Below are positions 7,117 through 8,654 of a stretch of DNA of 8,654 bases, piece by piece. The stretch spans positions 1 through 8,654 of the forward strand of contig JBGPLH010000122.1 of the NCBI GenBank assembly GCA_041486365.1, read 5' to 3'. Every line of letters starts with the position of its first letter. Position 1 is the stretch's first letter. The notes beneath the pieces are model-generated. The model saw only the letters and a list, made by a program, of their open reading frames with translations. It searched no databases and was not told the DNA's origin. A program made the position numbers and the translations under genes. Source of the DNA: JBGPLH01 sp041486365 [NCBI: Thermodesulfobacteriota bacterium] (GTDB lineage Bacteria > JAUYMQ01).

Positions 7117-8654
7117 ATGCGCCGCCAGACCGAGAAGCGCCTGATCGCCGCGGCGGTCCTCGCGGCCCTTGCGCTCGCCGCACTCCCCGTCCTCGTCGAT
7201 CTCCTCGCCGATCCCCGCATCTACGAGCGGGCCCTCGTTCGCTACCTCGAGGGGAAGCTCGAGCGCCGGATCACCTACGTCTCCGAGGGAATCACCGTCT
7301 GGCCGTGGATCGGCCTCCGGCTCAGGGACGTGGAGGTGTCGCGACGTCCGCCCCTGGCCGGACGCCCCTTCCTCACCGCGAAGGCACTCAATGTCCACGT
7401 GCGACTCCTCCCGCTGCTCTCCCGCCGCATCGTGATCCGGCACATCATCATCGATGAGCCGTCCTTCGCCATCGCGCGAGACAGGCAGGGGCGGCTCGCC
7501 CTCGCCGATCTGCGCGGCGTGCCGGAGGAGGAGCGGGCGGAGCGCAAGACGACGGAGAAGACGGTGTTCTCCCTGTTCGTGGCCCGGACGACGATCCGGA
7601 AAGGACACCTCCTCCTCGTGGATGGCGCCGCGCCGGGTGGGCGTCCCGTCAAGACACGCGTGGCGTCGCTCGATCTGGATCTCGGGCGCCTTGCCCCCGG
7701 CATCCGGCAGGAGTTCGATCTGAAGATCAAGGTGGGCCCGCCGCACAAGGGGAGCCGCCTCGAGCTCGAGGGCTGGATCGGCCCCTACGTTCGCGGGCGC
7801 CCGATCGCCGCACTGCCGATGAACGTCCGGGTGCAGGCCGATGCCTTCGACCCGCGCCCGTTCCGCTCGTTCCTCCCCGAAAAAGTAAGCAGGCGGGTTC
7901 CGGCCGGGGCGTTCTCGACGGACCTGCGGATCGAGCGGAAAGAGCCCGGCACGCTGGGGGCGAAGGGAGACTTCCGCGTCGCGGGGCTCCAATGGTCGGG
8001 TGATTCCTGGCAGCTCGCCGGAAACGTGGAGGGATCCATCGACGCCACGAGGCAAGGAAGTTGGATCGAGGGAAAGGCCGATCTGAGGCTCGATCCGGGC
8101 GCCTTCACGAAGGGGTCCTTCGCCCTGCGGGGGCGCTCGACGATCAATGCGGAATCGCGCGAGGGGCGATCGGTGATCCAGGTCGACGCGACGGGGGCCG
8201 AGTACCGCCACGGCGACGTGTTCGTCAAGCGCCCGGGGATGCGGCTCCTGCTCAAGGGGACGCTCTCCGGGGTGAAGTCGGGGCTGGTCGTGGAGGACGC
8301 CTCCGGCGTGATCGGCGATCTTCCCTTCACGGGCGCGGCGGAGATCGGCCGCCCCCTTCGGCCCGGCCGCTCGACCCCCTTCTCGCTGCACTTCCTCCCG
8401 GGCCCGGTGGACCTCTCGGAGATCCGGCAACTCGTGGAGGCGACGACCCCCTTCGCGCTTCGTGGAGAGGCGCAGGTCACCCGGCTCGACATCCTCCGGC
8501 GGCCGGAAGAGCAGCGCGAGTGGCAGGTCACGACGGACTTCCGTCTCTCGCGGGCCGCGGCCGTGATCCCGCTGGAGGTCGGCGGCGCGCACACGATCGA
8601 GGATCTCGACGCCGACGTTCGTATCATTCCAGGCCTGCTCGTGGCCGAGAACGG
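7117..8654 (+). CDS. AsmA-family envelope protein, N-terminal part (runs off the edge)
   Basis: The first 512 codons have no stop before the window ends. Residues 9-31 are a hydrophobic Ala/Leu/Val helix after a basic start (MRRQTEKR), a signal anchor for the inner membrane with the rest in the periplasm. Residues 33-132 follow the AsmA N-terminal pattern: YERALVRYLEGKLERRITY, then WPWIGLRLRDVEVSRRP, VRLLPLLSRRIVIRHI, IIDEPSFAIARDRQG and LALADL. The rest alternates beta-strand-like segments, as expected for the long beta-groove of AsmA/TamB/YhdP-type proteins, which are linked to phospholipid traffic to the outer membrane. ATG 7117 is the only plausible start: it is the first start codon after the in-frame gatB stop, 24 bases upstream. 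The GGGAAGGGA run (7096-7104) lies rather far away (12 bases). The family call is by pattern and the specific subfamily is uncertain. Some stretches (about 7880-7900 and 8030-8075) use more A/T-ending codons than neighbours. Confidence 0.82.
   Translation, partial: MRRQTEKRLIAAAVLAALALAALPVLVDLLADPRIYERALVRYLEGKLERRITYVSEGITVWPWIGLRLRDVEVSRRPPLAGRPFLTAKALNVHVRLLPLLSRRIVIRHIIIDEPSFAIARDRQGRLALADLRGVPEEERAERKTTEKTVFSLFVARTTIRKGHLLLVDGAAPGGRPVKTRVASLDLDLGRLAPGIRQEFDLKIKVGPPHKGSRLELEGWIGPYVRGRPIAALPMNVRVQADAFDPRPFRSFLPEKVSRRVPAGAFSTDLRIERKEPGTLGAKGDFRVAGLQWSGDSWQLAGNVEGSIDATRQGSWIEGKADLRLDPGAFTKGSFALRGRSTINAESREGRSVIQVDATGAEYRHGDVFVKRPGMRLLLKGTLSGVKSGLVVEDASGVIGDLPFTGAAEIGRPLRPGRSTPFSLHFLPGPVDLSEIRQLVEATTPFALRGEAQVTRLDILRRPEEQREWQVTTDFRLSRAAAVIPLEVGGAHTIEDLDADVRIIPGLLVAEN

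Noticed and set aside
7081-7125. GatB-AsmA fusion by TGA readthrough, since both genes are in the same frame
   Set aside because: GatB ends at its normal family C-terminus, and the AsmA-like gene has its own ATG, basic start and signal anchor. No selenocysteine-type hairpin is evident after the TGA; the shared frame has a one in three chance.
5446-8592. A 1048-codon open frame on the minus strand opposite gatB and the AsmA-like gene
   Set aside because: Its triplets are in register with the codons of both + strand genes. Antisense stops would need sense codons TTA, CTA or TCA, which this GC-rich genome avoids, so a long antisense open frame is expected. The protein is rich in Arg, His, Asp, Gly and Leu with no recognisable domain.

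Overview
The window is a dense, GC-rich stretch of bacterial chromosome in which all seven recognisable genes lie on the + strand. Wobble positions are strongly G/C, gaps are 5 to 62 bases, and three of the seven genes start with GTG. The last gene looks like an AsmA-type envelope protein, which points to a diderm (Gram-negative) bacterium. GatCAB shows that the organism makes Gln-tRNA and/or Asn-tRNA by transamidation. I cannot name the lineage. A high-GC deltaproteobacterium-like or related uncultured phylum would fit, but that is an inference from composition and gene content only.

Layout: (1) 41-2362, a UvrD/PcrA superfamily 1A DNA helicase with every motif intact and a PcrA-type C-terminal domain. 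(2) 2425-2724, a 99-residue zinc-ribbon protein of the zf-TFIIB type. (3) 2730-3014 gatC and (4) 3019-4464 gatA, packed within 4-5 bases of each other. (5) 4512-5663, an extended SDR / NAD_binding_4 (acyl-reductase-like) protein sitting between gatA and gatB. (6) 5671-7092 gatB with its C-terminal YqeY-like domain. (7) 7117-8654, the first 512 codons of an AsmA-family protein that runs off the right edge.

How they fit together: GatA (amidase), GatB (tRNA-dependent kinase/transamidase) and GatC (clamp) form one amidotransferase, and the spacing suggests a single transcript. The zinc-ribbon gene carries the gatC ribosome binding site in its own 3' end, so the two are probably translationally coupled. 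The reductase and the AsmA-like gene have no known role in tRNA amidation. Both are of families linked to lipids or the envelope, so they may be passengers of a highly expressed operon or share a separate job.

No RNA genes, mobile elements, CRISPR arrays or long repeats were seen. No gap exceeds 62 bases, apart from the 40 bases at the left edge. The most noteworthy points are the oxidoreductase splitting gatCA from gatB, the coupled zinc-ribbon gene, and a few small GC-rich hairpins. I do not see convincing evidence of an undescribed defence or mobile system here.
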